DNA of 5,597 nucleotides from Caldivirga sp. UBA161 (GTDB lineage: Archaea > Thermoproteota > Thermoprotei > Thermoproteales > Thermocladiaceae): the NCBI RefSeq assembly GCF_002506515.1, contig NZ_DAXS01000046.1:978-6574 (forward strand), written 5' to 3'. Position 1 is the stretch's first letter, and the number at the start of each line of letters is the position of its first letter. Shown in pieces: positions 5,590-5,597 of the stretch. Made by a program: the position numbers and the translations under genes. The notes under the pieces are model-generated. The model had not been told where the DNA came from, searched no databases, and saw nothing but the letters and a program-made list of their open reading frames with translations.

Positions 5590-5597
5590 CCTACTTG

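Overview
The window looks archaeal, and most likely crenarchaeal of the Thermoproteales type (Caldivirga/Vulcanisaeta-like). This is inferred from moderate G+C, heavy use of AGG for arginine and TTA/CTA for leucine, and promoter layout. Four genes have a T/A-rich TATA box centred 25-27 nt before the start codon, which predicts leaderless mRNAs. The one internal operon gene instead has a strong Shine-Dalgarno site. The species cannot be fixed from the sequence alone.

Left part, plus strand: (1) a membrane-anchored, extracellular family 12 glycoside hydrolase (endo-beta-glucanase type) with both catalytic glutamates visible, 106-1158; (2) an Asn-rich 141-residue protein of unknown function, 1276-1701; (3) a 97-residue helical protein with a Lys/Ala-rich tail, 1879-2172. 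Each has its own promoter. The gap between genes 1 and 2 carries two adjacent inverted repeats. The gap between genes 2 and 3 carries a 7-bp hairpin.

Right part, minus strand: a two-gene operon for a dye-linked, FAD-dependent amino-acid dehydrogenase complex of the proline dehydrogenase / sarcosine oxidase / HcnBC / opine oxidase type. The alpha subunit (3352-5082) has a second FAD/NAD(P)-type Rossmann module and a C-terminal BFD-like iron-sulfur motif. The beta subunit (2192-3355) is a DAO-family flavoprotein. They overlap by 4 bp (GTGA) and appear translationally coupled. In such complexes beta oxidises the substrate and alpha passes electrons on. The alpha N-terminus is odd: its plant-type [2Fe-2S] domain is cut down and lacks one of the four usual cysteines. 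A 12-bp perfect palindrome lies upstream of the operon's TATA box and may be an operator.

At the right edge a small helical protein on the minus strand (5359-5589, possibly starting outside the window) appears to carry a one-base frameshift near its end. A well-formed helical tail continues in another frame to 5315. The 5083-5314 gap holds the operon promoter, two palindromes and a hairpin, but no convincing gene. No tRNA, rRNA, CRISPR array or intact mobile element is visible, and no gene-free stretch exceeds 300 bases. The clearest oddities are the degenerate iron-sulfur domain and the frameshifted small gene; I do not see an evident new multi-gene system.
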